62,436 nucleotides of DNA from Tieghemiomyces parasiticus (lineage: Eukaryota > Kickxellomycota > Dimargaritomycetes > Dimargaritales > Dimargaritaceae), in the NCBI GenBank assembly GCA_027575765.1, contig JANBPT010000169.1, forward strand, positions 1-62,436, in the 5' to 3' direction. The first letter of the stretch is position 1, and each line of letters opens with the position of its first letter. The notes under the pieces were generated by a model. That model did not search any database. It was not told the origin of the DNA and worked only from the letters and a program-made list of their open reading frames with translations. Made by a program: the position numbers and the translations under genes. Below, piece by piece: positions 52,501 through 62,436 of the stretch.

Positions 52501-52861
52501 TATTCCTCACCACCACCCACCGGCGCCTCACCACTACCCTGCTGCAACCTCTGCGGGAGCCGGGCTTCCCAGTTCGGGGGGACCGGCCAGCGCCGGATAC
52601 CCTGCGCTGCCACCACACACCCACCACGGGCACCCGCACCTCGCGCCGGTGCCGCCCGCGGTGACGCTGGACGGGCCGGTGGACCTGGGCGACCCCCACC
52701 TCCGCGCGTACCCCACTGGGCCTGCCAACCCACACCTCAACCACATGTACGCACCGGCCCCAGTCCAGCCAGCCTATCCTTACCCCGCCGCGGCCTACGG
52801 TGGCCGACCCTACCCACCTCCTCCCGCGCCCGCCCACCACCCGGCCTCCGGTCACAAATAA
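49532..52861 (+). CDS. Class II DYRK family protein kinase (Pom1/DYRK2-like)
   Basis: 1109 aa, single exon; ATG 49532 is preferred as the first ATG in the frame. Residues 1-~620 are low-complexity, rich in Pro, Ala, Ser, Arg and Thr, without recognisable domains. The kinase part begins with the DYRK homology box ([12 protein letters not shown]) and spans ~664-960: [40 protein letters not shown], the self-activating YTY loop ([17 protein letters not shown]) and [24 protein letters not shown]. The DH box plus the [10 protein letters not shown] lead-in mark class II. Class II DYRKs set cell polarity and growth (for example fission yeast Pom1). After the kinase comes a His/Pro/Tyr-rich tail. DCAF7, a known scaffold of DYRK1-type kinases, is 8 kb away on the same strand. 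Confidence 0.95.
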   Translation: [1109 protein letters not shown]

Positions 52862-54642
52862 GCAAGCCATTCACCCGGGGAGCTTCACGCCTATTTACCC
52901 ATGTACCACTTATCCATTCCCATCGCCCACTTTTTCCTTGTACTCCCTCTCTGGGTTAGCCAGTAATACAACTTGCTTGGCAGTCCCGCCGCCGTGTTTG
53001 GAATCCGTGCTTGAACATACGCCGGGGTAATATAGTCGGATTCGTAGGGTCCACGCTGGAAAGTTAGGTGCGAGTGCAATAGCAGCCGGGTGGCTCATTT
53101 GACGCGTCTTCGCTGGTAGTCGGAAGAGAAAAGGTGGCCCGGCTGAAGCGATCATTACGCGGGGTGTCTCTGGGTTTGGGAAGCTGGCGAAGGAGGGGGG
53201 ACGTAGCGCCGGCCCCGGTGGCGTTGGTCTGACATGATTCCGTCGGAGATGCGCCACGGTGTGATAAGCCCAGTCCGACCGGCCCCGCCGCCGTTCTCCC
53301 CCCTCCCTCCATTCCGTCTGCTCACCAGGGCGGCCTTCGGATTGCCATGTTTGGGTTATAATGTACCATTCTGGAACTTACCGAAGGCCAAATGGAAGAC
53401 AAGGGAAGCGGGGATGGCGAAGGCGAGGGAACGATCGGCCGGCGGAGAACCCCGCCGCACCTATCAGCGAACCGGACGATGCATGACCTTCCGTCGTTCA
53501 GCGGGCAGAATAGCCGCGTCCGCATGCACGTCTGGGAATGTCAGCCTGAAACACCTTATCAGCCGTCTCCCAGCGACGGCAGCGAAGCCGCCTTGCCCTG
53601 TGGTTGATGTACACTCTAGAGTAAACGGTGCATACGTGCCAAAATGGTGACCGGGGATTCCCACGGCTGTGTTCTACGGCGGAATGTTCGAGACGCGGTC
53701 CCTGGCCTTCTGGTAACCCGCCCTGCGGTACTGTCGAACGCATACGCAAACGGTAGCCGTGTGGGAGGATGCGTTAGAGCGCATGTAGCGTGCTGGGGCG
53801 GCGAGCGGGGAAATAGGCTGCTGGGAAGAAGCCGTGGGCCAGGCCGAGGATTGGCGGTTCATCCTAAAGTGGCCACCTGTGAATCAATCCACCCTCCCTT
53901 GAAGTGATGCTAGTCGCAGTGGCTGTACGACATTATATGGACTTCCTTCTTTCCCTTTTTGTGCCTGCGCCTTCCAGCCTATTGCTTCGTGCAGCATGTA
54001 GCCAATAGAACCTCCTTCCCGCCTTCCTAGCCCATCGCATCCGCCGCCTTCGCTGTAGATTTCCCAATGTTCGGACCAATCCTGTGGCTGCGTGCCACTG
54101 ACAGGCCGTGGAAGCGTCCGTGGGCTTCTTCGCCTTCTTTTTGACCCCATCCTCTATCTCTCTCCCCTCTCACCTTTGTTTTTTTTTCCTGACTGTGGAG
54201 GATGTATGCCGCTGATCCATGCAGCCTACCTCTCGTCCCTCTCCCAGGCAAACAATTGGAGGAGGATGAAACACCATTCTCCTGGCTTGGGTGGGTGGGT
54301 GGGGGGAAGATCAACGGCCTTCGCCGTTGTTCGCCACACGGCCTCGGTCGCTCCGTTTGCCTAAGGAGGGGAGGTGATTGTGGTCAGTAGCCACCGCCCT
54401 TCCTCCGCAGGTTCCTTCTTCAGATCTACACTCGCTAGCCGTATTTATATTCCTGGACGGCCGTCCCCCCCTCTAGTCCAACACAATTTTACATTAGCCC
54501 TCTCCGCTCCTGCCTTTCTCACTGTGACCCCCCCTCTCCCATTGTCCTGCGTCGTTATCTTATTTAGTCCTCTCGTTACCCCTTACTCTATTTGACCTCG
54601 TCTCGGTTGCCCTTGTTTACCTGTCCGCCACCACACCGCATC
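52862..54642. promoter_or_regulatory. Between DYRK and YcnI-like genes, with TATA-like site
   Basis: 1.8 kb without a convincing gene. TATTTATAT at 54442-54450, ~195 bases before the ATG at 54643, is a plausible TATA element followed by CT-rich leader. An 8-base-plus T run lies near 54180. Confidence 0.45.
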
Positions 54643-55341
54643 ATGCCCGGTCTCGTATCTTACCTCTACGCCCTGGCGGCCGGCCTCGTCGTGTCGTCCG
54701 CCCATGTCGCTCTGACCCCCAGCACCGTCGCCTACAACCAGTCCGGTGTGGTGGCCGTCCGTGTTGGCCACGGTTGCGACGGGGCCGCCACCACCTCCAT
54801 CTCGGTGCAGATCCCCACCGGGGTCACCGGAGTAACCCCCGTATACATCCCCGGGTGGAATGTCACCGTCACCACCCGGCCGGCTGGCGCCTCGGCCCCC
54901 AATAACAACTTCACCGACCCTATCAGCAAGGTCACCTACTCGGCCAGCAGCAGCGGCGCCTCATCGTCCAGCGGCTCTTCCAACCCTCACGAGGGCATGA
55001 GCATGCGCCGGCGGGCGGAGGCCGCCGCCACCACTGAGGTAGACTCCATTACCTGGTCCGGTGGCAGCATTCCCGAGGGCACTTTCTTTGACTTTGGCCT
55101 CAAAATGAAGACTCCCGCTCAGGAGACCACCCTGGCCTTCCCCGTCATCCAACTCTGTGACGACAAGTCCACCGACTGGTTTGGTGACAGCTCCTCCTCT
55201 ACCCCGGCCTCATTCGTCAAGGTAGTTAAAGCCTCCACCTCGTCGACCTCCGCCGCCGGGTTGGCCCGCACCCCTAATACCCTGGTCGCCGGTTTCGCCA
55301 CTCTGAGCGTCGGGGCCTACCTGGCCCTCACTCAGCTCTAG
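54643..55341 (+). CDS. YcnI/DUF1775-type copper-binding surface protein
   Basis: 232 aa, single exon. A signal peptide (~1-20) would leave His21 as the mature N-terminus (SSA|HVALTP). That matches bacterial YcnI, where an N-terminal histidine with a tryptophan and an acidic residue binds copper(II). The domain shows VAYNQSGVVAVRVGHGCDGAAT, VQIPTGVTGV, PGWNVTVTTRP, ITWSGGSIPEGTFFDFGLKM and FPVIQLCDD, the DUF1775 hallmarks, with two conserved cysteines. Compared with bacterial relatives a ~35-residue Ser/Gly-rich insertion (~104-140) interrupts the domain and contains a dibasic run (MRRRAEA) that could be cut by a Kex2-like protease. The tail (TLVAGFATLSVGAYLALTQL) is hydrophobic and resembles a GPI signal rather than the bacterial membrane anchor. 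A role in copper capture or delivery at the wall is inferred, not shown. Confidence 0.85.
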   Translation: MPGLVSYLYALAAGLVVSSAHVALTPSTVAYNQSGVVAVRVGHGCDGAATTSISVQIPTGVTGVTPVYIPGWNVTVTTRPAGASAPNNNFTDPISKVTYSASSSGASSSSGSSNPHEGMSMRRRAEAAATTEVDSITWSGGSIPEGTFFDFGLKMKTPAQETTLAFPVIQLCDDKSTDWFGDSSSSTPASFVKVVKASTSSTSAAGLARTPNTLVAGFATLSVGAYLALTQL

Positions 55342-58300
55342 CTAGGTGTGGTTGGGCCAAGCGTGTCAAATTGATGTTGGTTATTTTTCGACTCCTTAAT
55401 CTTCGTTCCTTCCCTACTATAACTATGCCCCTGTCTATGTGCCTTCGCTTGGGACTCATCTGCGCTCACATGTTACCCGTCTATTAAACTCGGTACACAC
55501 TCTACTGTTCTCTGCTGCGAACGTCATGCTATATGGATCCCTCGTTGCCCGTACGGCTTTGCCTCTGTTTAGGGCGAGTCCTCCCTCTACCACCAATCGA
55601 TTCGATACAGCGCACCCAAATGACCTTTATGGCGATAGACAGTGGTGGATCCTCAAAACATAACAGTCAGGGGCACTAGCAACCTTAGTTTACCACAGGA
55701 ATGTCGGTCAACGCCCGGACGTCTCTGTGGGGCACTGTAGTGACGTATAGATCACGAACCCCACTCGTTAATATCCTCGTCCCCACGCATCAGCGCTGCT
55801 ACACTTACGAACGAACCTGTCACATTAACAATGGTGTGGCTTTTGATGACCGCAACGCTCGATTGCTCTATTGTCCTGCAGCCAACCGCTACCCGTTCGC
55901 CCAAACCCAACAGTAGCAGGGAAGCACCATCGAACATGGTGATTGTCCATTACTTCCGGTCGTCTGAACAAGCTGGTACTCCGCTGTAAGGTGGCCATTG
56001 TCGAGGTACCTTACCATGGCTGCGCGCAAACGTTCCTCTCTACCCATCCGGCCCAACGCACCATTGTCGGCGAACTACCATCGTCCTTAAGGACCCTGAC
56101 TTTCACTCTGTCCTCGGATTCGTAGCCGCCCTCTGCGAAACTACTGTAGTTTGCAGAGGTGTTCGCATAGCAGCAGATTTAATTTTGCGCCTGCTGAGAT
56201 GGGAACTGTGCGCTACCCACTCGCCAGCTGTGCGCCTTGTGTGACACGTTGTTTTCACGGGCTGTGACTAGCCAGTATGCGTCGTCGCATTTTGCACCAG
56301 AACGAGTGGACCCTGCATTACGTCTGTTGCTGTTGATGTCACCAAGTCCTCGAGCTGCACCGACAGTGCCAGGTAGACGCTACTTGCCATGCCAGCCTAG
56401 GTCAATGCCATTGATGGCTGGGCTAAACCCTGATCGGGGATATCATTCACCACCATTGATGTTTGTTGTGGTCGGAATAATCGCCAACTTATGATCGCAG
56501 CCTTAACAGCGACCTCTCACCTAGATTCGAAACGATCACGCTAAGTTGAGTCCATCGAAGTCGCCTGCACCGTTTGATGCATTATCCTACGATGAGTCTT
56601 TCTTATGATAGCATGCTTCAGTGTCCTCTCGTCTCCTTCATGCTGAGTTTTTCCCTGCTGCTTTCCTATGATGTATTCATCACTGCTGTTACTTCGCGTC
56701 AACCGTTGGAAGTCAAGGCTGGAATGGATATAAAGTATCTGTCCACCGACCACCTCAATAAACGAGAGACTGCCCTATATCCCTTTACTTTTCTATCGTA
56801 ATCTCAACTCCTGCGTATTTACTACACCACGATTGTCTTGAGCCTCCGGGCCAACAGTGAGACTCCGGAGTGGTTCCAGCATGAAAAGGCCCAGGATGAT
56901 GATGGTGGTGGTCTGGCACCTGCCAATGCTGCAAAGTGCAAGGCCACTACTACTGCTGACCAGAAGCCGTGGGTGAAGTGCCAGCACAAAGGCTGTTCCC
57001 CTCCAGGTCCATACAGAACTTTCTGGCCCTGTTATCGCAGGGTTAAGATGCGACAAAAGCAGGATAGTTGGGCCACTCTCCATGCGACGTAATGGAGGGG
57101 AGACACTCTAAAAGTGAGTCGGCTGGGCAGAGAAGCCTTATCCGAGAAACGGCTTGAATAGCTGCTGCCTGCTGTGAGACAATTTACTAATAGGCTCGAC
57201 CTTTTGTCATTCTGCTATTTTTCGCTTTACTGTATGTTCATCAGTGCAAATGCACACACAAATGGCTAGGCTCATTAAATGCAAAACTTGCCTCCATTCA
57301 AATGTAAATTCACAGAACACGCGGCGCAAATACTACACACTGGTGGGGTGCTATCCATCATCGTATGGCGCAAACTCATTTGCAAATAATAGTGCACAGA
57401 GTTCCTACAGGTGGCCAGGATATGCACGGTATAGCCTCTCATACTGGACAAAGGCAGGTCACCAGTTAAGTCCTACACCCCATGGGTCGAGTGAGCCAAT
57501 AAATGACGTCTAGCCGGAGCTGCCTATACAATCATCAGACTATGGGGGGGAGAATGTGAGTCAGAGCACTATGGACCACACAAGTCAAGCAGCGGCTCCA
57601 GCGCTGAACTGTTCAATCCGCTCCGTAGTCGAGTGGAGCCAGGCGATGACCCCATACGTCCAAAGGGTACACGCCAGGGCGTTTACACCTTGGGGTGTCA
57701 AAAATAACCAGCTGTCCCCCGGTGGGATTCCGCCTGCAGGGAGAAGCCCCCTTCGGACTGTAGACCGTACATAATTTAGTATGGTGGAATGATGCACACT
57801 ACCCGATATCAAGGTCTGGTTGGTGCAGGAGGAAACAACCTTGAGAATGCACCAACTTCTCCACTCTTCCTATCCAACTACGGTTGGGTTGGCTCATCTC
57901 TGCTGCGGACGACACAGCTACAATTCATACGCCAAATCGACCACCGAGTATTGCAAGAGGGTGGGAGCCTGGCACCTCGCCTTGGAACTTGACATTTCTC
58001 CCTGTTATTCCGGGCCAACTTTCCCGAACAGAGATCATGCCACAAACCCAGCCCCTCTCCCTCCATGCGCTGCCAGCCGACCGCCGTTCCCTTGGGTTTG
58101 TGAAAACCATCCTCTCAGTCGCCTTTGTTTACATGCTTGGAACGGTTATCATTACCCATACCCCAACCCTGATGAAATCTTGACATATCTTCCGTCATGA
58201 TGAAATTTAGATCCGACCGACCCCACAAACCGTTTGGTTTGCTGCAGGTCAACCGAAGCGGGCAGCATGTCCTCACCCCCGCCTTTTTTTTAAAAAAAGT

Positions 58301-58887
58301 GGTGGCCCACAGAGCCCCCCCCCTCTCCTTCCTCGCCAGCCAGGATCATTTTTTTCCAGCCCCGCCACCGACTGGTCGCGCTCGACCACAGGGTGTGGGT
58401 GAAAGTAGAAAAATGCACTACGTGCCGCCATACCCACTTCTCCGCCCCACCCGCCAGGGCCTCGGCTGACCGCTCAAATACGTCCGGCTTACCCGGACGG
58501 CGACGGTCTCGGTCTATTCTTTTACTTTTTATTTTTGTATATGCATCGGTTTTTAGCCCCCATTGCTACTGACCTACGCTCGCTGACTACTGCGCTTGCT
58601 TCACCTTCCTTCCATTGAAATACTCTGTTACCCTCATTACTCTACAGGAGAACTTCCTCCATTCTCCGCCACCTGCCCACTCATTTGTCGCCCATCGTAC
58701 CGCTGTCGGAGTCGACCCGTGGCTCTAACGGCCCGCTAACCACCCCTCCCCCTTGCGCACCACCCCGTGGCCGACCCGACTCCTGCCGCGATCTGCCAGC
58801 TTAAACTCTTGCGTGGTATACCAATTGTCCACGTTACATACCCCATCCCACCCCGCGTGCACGCCATCGCCCACCGATCGCCGTCCT
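55342..58887. other. Gene-poor, less GC-rich 3.5-kb region
   Basis: From about 56200 to 57600 the sequence is visibly less GC-rich than the genes and uses A/T-ending codons in every frame. The best open frame (within ~56820-57092, plus) contains cysteine/histidine residues in a KCQHKGC stretch but belongs to no family I know. A T8A7 tract sits near 58284-58298. The last ~300 bases before 58888 are CT-rich. No transposon ends or repeats were recognised. Confidence 0.4.
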
Positions 58888-61800
58888 ATGGACATTCAGG
58901 GTAGGTCCTACGCCCTGGACTTGACCGTCATGTAGACGACCGAGGTGGCCTCGTCCGGATCGAAGCTAATGTGCTTCCCTCAACGTACCTAGTAGTCCGG
59001 TACTGCCTGGCCCCTGGTTCCGCACCAAGCAGCAGGGACTCCAAGGCTGCCCGCTGGTAACCTCCACGGCTAGCCTCACCAGCAACCTAAGCCTGGCCCC
59101 GCATTAACTGTGGCCATCTTTCCTCTGTTGATCATAAACTCGAACATCTTACTCTTATCCACTGCGACTCAGCCATCAACCAAATCGTCGCGGCTCTGGA
59201 CGTTGTCCACTCCGGGGCGCAGACCACCCCTGATCAGCGTCAGCAGGCCCAGGCAGTAAGTAGCCGGCCCCCCCACTCACTCACACTTTGAAATGCCGTA
59301 TCGGTGTCCTGAGCCACCTGAACCCTCCTCACTAACCTCCCCTTGCCTGCCTACTCCATACCGTGCCACCTTTCCAACTGTTCGTCCCGCGTAAACTCGC
59401 ACCATCAGGTCTGCGAGAAAGCCAAGGAGGCACCCGAAGCCGCCCTCTACGGTCACTATCTAGCTCATCGAGCGCAAAAGTACCCCGACACCGTCCGCCA
59501 CTTTGGCCTCTCTCTGATTGAAAACACCATCCGCTACCGCTGGGATGACCCCCGTTTTAACGAGTCCCACCACATCCAAATCCGGGACGCCGTGGTGCAG
59601 CTTGCCACCGAGGTACGTGCCATGAATGTGCCCCATACCTGGCCACCGGGGCTACACAAGGATGGTTTACCTTAATCCTCCCAACTTTTTGACAGCCCCT
59701 GTCCCGCCGCCCTAGCTCGCCTGACTCTCCACCGACCAGATTTACGGGCCACGGTAACACCAACAGAACAATCTAACCCCGCCTCGACCTTAAATTTCCC
59801 TTCACCCCCCCCCCCTCAATTGTCTTCGCCGACTCTAGGGTCTCCACGAAGAGCCGAGTGAACGACACTTCATCAAGGAAAAGGTGGCCCAGCTGATCAC
59901 CGACCTGGCCGAGCGCCTGTGGCCCCAGCAATGGCCGGAGCTAGATGAGTGGCTGCAGAGCCTATACCGCTCCTCAGTAAGTAGAACTGCCGGCCAGCCG
60001 GCTTTTGTATCGACTCTTCCCTACAACTACCACCTGTACCATAACCCCCGACCTCACCTCCCTTTTGTTTTGTAATGCCCGCCCCATGCTTTCGCCTCCC
60101 CCCCTCCCCGCAGGCTCTCACTCAGGAATTATGCCTACTCGCCCTCCGCAACCTGGCTGATGACCTTGGCGTCTTTGACGACCCCCTGGCCGCGCTACGC
60201 AAGTCCGATCTGACCAACGCACTTATTTGCGTCCTTCTCAGTGCCCGCAGCCTGCAGCAGGCCTACCCGTCGGGTACCAAGGCTATGAATAACCAGTACG
60301 TGACCGTCATGCAGGCCCGCGGGGGCGACGGCTGGCTCGTCCGGTGGGCCACTACCATGCGCGAATTCCGGGCCAACCTTGTTCGTTCGGACTACACCCT
60401 GAGTCCTGCATCCGCCACCCTGCTGCGCTACCACTTTGAGGCCCTCAAGTCCAACTTGGACCTAGCCCATCTGCGGGGTCTGATCGAGATCAACTGGCCC
60501 ACTTTGATTGTCGATTACCTTGAGTTGGACGGCTACCCGGAATTTCAGAAGGCAAGTTCTCCCGAGTACTTTTTCATTAGTCCTCAACCTGGCTTCCTCA
60601 GCTCCTTGAACACAACGCGGACAGTTTTTAACCCGACTCTCTCCTCTTAATCTCCACCCCCTCGCCCTAATGACAGCTCGCCGTCGAGCTCTGGGTGGTT
60701 CTCAGTAACCGGCACTTTTCCGACTTTTCCGATCGTCATGAGTTTATGGCCCAGTGGCTGGCCCCGGACGTGCTCACCCGGTGGGCCACCGTGTACCAGC
60801 GGTTCCACCGGACTGACGCCATGGACGATTCGGACCACGCCACGGTAGGGCTGCGCCTAGTGCAGGGCACGGTCGACTTAGCCGTCAACCACGTCTGCCA
60901 CCGCACGAACCGTGGCGCCATTCCAGAGGGCCTGGCCGCCCTGGTCGACCTGCTCTTTACCATGGGTGACAGCCCCAACGTACTCATTGCCTGCCAGACC
61001 GTGACCTTTTGGCTGGCCGCCTCCAAGCACAAGGTGATTGGCCCCTGGTTGCGCGCCCAGGTCCCATTGCCCCGCCTCCTGCTCCTGTGCATCTCCCTGG
61101 TGGTGCGCTGCGGAACCGTGCTGCACACGTACGTCACCGACCCCGACACCGACCCACTGCCGGAGTTTGATGGGCCCGGCGCCCTGCGCAACTACTTCGT
61201 GGGAACCCGGCTGCGCACTCTAGAACTGGTACAGCTCGCGGTCGCCGCCGCTCCTGCCGACGCCCTATCCTGGCTCCACGACCAGCTGGGCCCCGTCCTA
61301 GCCAAGTCGCCCGCCCCGACTGGGTTCGACGTGGAGCAGGAAGCCGCTCTATTTTTAACCGCGGCGGTGTTAGACGCTCAACTTACCGCGGATCCGGCGA
61401 CGGCCGACCGGGTGGCCACCGCCCAGGACAACCTGTGTCAGCGCCTGCTGGAATTTGCGCCGCGTGACGAGGACTTGGCGCTGCGTCAGCTTCAGACCTT
61501 CATCAGCTTCAGCTCTGTGTTTGCGCGCCGGCACCAGCTCCTATTCGCCTTCCTTGACAAGGTCTTCTCCCTCATGCTCAGCGCCGAACCGGCCTACACG
61601 GAGTCACCCCTGGCCCGCGCCTCCGGCACCGCCGCCCACCGCTGGCAGGCTTTCCAAGTGCAGCGCAAATGTGCCACCACCTTGGTGCGGCTAGCCTTGG
61701 CTATCCCGGACACGTTCCTGAGCTGCTACGGTCAGGTTAGCGAAGCGGCCGACCGCGTGGTCCGCGACGCTCGCATCCCGCAGTCCAACAAGTTCCACGT

Positions 61801-62436
61801 GTACGACTTTCTGCTCACCATCTGCTTCCACTCGTCTGCCGCGCTGACCGATAAGCTAGAGGTGTCAGCCGGCTTGGTGGAACCCTTCGTGGCGCGGTGG
61901 ACGGCCCTGCGCCCCTACGTAGAGACCTCGGACGCATTCCTAGAGCTTCTGGGGGTCCCTTACCTTGCTCAGGCCCGCACCAACCTGGACGAAGCGGCCT
62001 ATGCCACCATGCACGACCGCCGGAACGACATTTTGCTGCCACTCAGTGTCTTCTTCGCCCTGGCCCGGCGCACGGTCTTCCCCCGCCGACGGGCCGATAA
62101 CGTCGACGTGGCGTGGGCCCGCTACCTGCCGGTCGTACTGCCCCAGTTACTCCTGCTGCTCAACCAGATCCACGCGCTTTGGGACCGCCAGCGCCTGGCC
62201 GCCGTCGACCCGGCTTTCCTGGCCGTGATTGACCTGAGCGACCTTGAGCGGCGCACCGTCATTAACAACCAGTCCCTTGGCCAGCTGGGCAAAACGGCCG
62301 AAGCCCAGGCGACCGCGGCCCGTCCGCCCGCCACTCCATTCGATGCGGCCATCAAGGCACTCAAGAACTGGCTCGACACCTGCCGCGAGACCGGCTACGA
62401 GTTGTTGGGTTACCTAGTTTCCCTGGACGCCTGCTA
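58888..62436 (+). CDS. MSN5: Exportin-5/Msn5 family karyopherin (5' part, runs off the window)
   Basis: Six exons so far: 58888-58900, 59173-59255, 59409-59612, 59839-59976, 60114-60551 and 60677 onward, still open at 62436 (878 codons read). It exports RNA-binding or phosphorylated proteins and small structured RNA from the nucleus with Ran-GTP. The N-terminus AINQIVAALDVVHSG, FGLSLIENTIRYRW, LITDLAERLWPQQWPELDEWL and the following ALTQELCLLALRNLADDL are characteristic of exportin-5, and an Exportin-1-like helical region continues through exon 6. The first coding exon is 13 nt (MDIQ plus one base). Intron 5 has a GC donor (AAG|GCAAGT) and normal AG acceptor (TGACAG), while all others are GT-AG. 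The C-terminal half is outside the window, so completeness is unknown. Confidence 0.9.
60552..60676 (+). other. GC-AG intron of the exportin gene
   Basis: The donor is AAG|GCAAGT and the acceptor TGACAG. Removing 125 bases joins EFQK to LAVELWVVLS in frame. The exon end plus GCAAGT matches the extended consensus that functional GC donors usually need. Confidence 0.85.

Overview
The window is a GC-rich, gene-dense stretch of a fungal nuclear genome. Nearly every gene has a recognisable eukaryotic function. About half are split by spliceosomal introns of roughly 100-340 bases with GTAAGT/GTACGT-like donors and pyrimidine-rich YAG acceptors. Fungal hallmarks are a Crh-type cell-wall transglycosylase (GH16), a Pbs2/Wis1-type MAP kinase kinase, a Prs1-type PRPP synthetase subunit, an alternative mitochondrial NADH dehydrogenase and a Caf120/Skg3-type PH protein. 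Genes missing or divergent in model yeasts (DCAF7, a class II DYRK, an mS34-like mitoribosomal protein, a YcnI/DUF1775 protein) suggest an early-diverging, zygomycete-grade lineage. A Zoopagomycota/Kickxellomycotina-like fungus is my best guess. That is inference; no taxonomic marker was tested.

Layout: 0.4-0.8 kb unknown small protein (-); 1.4-2.7 RAD23 (-); 3.4-4.6 MAPKK (+); 6.2-9.1 Caf120-like PH protein (-), with a 34-bp tandem repeat just upstream; 11.4-13.0 alternative NADH dehydrogenase (+), convergent with 13.2-14.5 PRS1-type subunit (-); 15.2-15.8 split mS34-like mitoribosomal gene (-); 16.9-19.4 ADE16/17 (+); 20.4-21.4 GH16 Crh (+); 22.2-23.6 G-protein alpha (-); 23.6-28.0 a long stretch with no convincing gene; 28.0-29.7 PDK1-type kinase (+); 30.8-31.8 MED8 (-), divergent from 32.1-34.2 DNA polymerase delta subunit 2 (+); 34.8-36.8 RPT5 (+); 38.6-39.2 small cysteine-rich GPI-type surface protein (+); 40.4-41.6 DCAF7 (+); 44.5-45.4 SIS-domain isomerase-like protein (+); 46.2-47.4 rhodanese-methyltransferase fusion (-); 49.5-52.9 class II DYRK (+); 54.6-55.3 YcnI/DUF1775 surface protein (+); 55.3-58.9 gene-poor and visibly less GC-rich; 58.9-end exportin-5/Msn5 (+), cut by the window edge.

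The genes are mostly independent housekeeping functions: nucleotide synthesis, proteolysis, replication, transcription, respiration and nuclear export. There is also a notable share of signalling components: a G alpha subunit, three protein kinases of different families, and DCAF7, known elsewhere as a DYRK scaffold. No biosynthetic cluster, mobile element, CRISPR array, tRNA or rRNA gene could be supported. I do not see a clearly new multi-gene system. The most interesting leads are a winged-helix-like C-terminus on the Caf120-like protein, two 13-nt first coding exons of identical phase, a GC-AG intron, an altered RPT5 tail, an 8-cysteine CX3C surface protein, and a YcnI domain with a dibasic loop and GPI-type tail. 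Exon boundaries were assigned by eye from splice consensus, reading frame and family similarity; none has been checked against transcripts.
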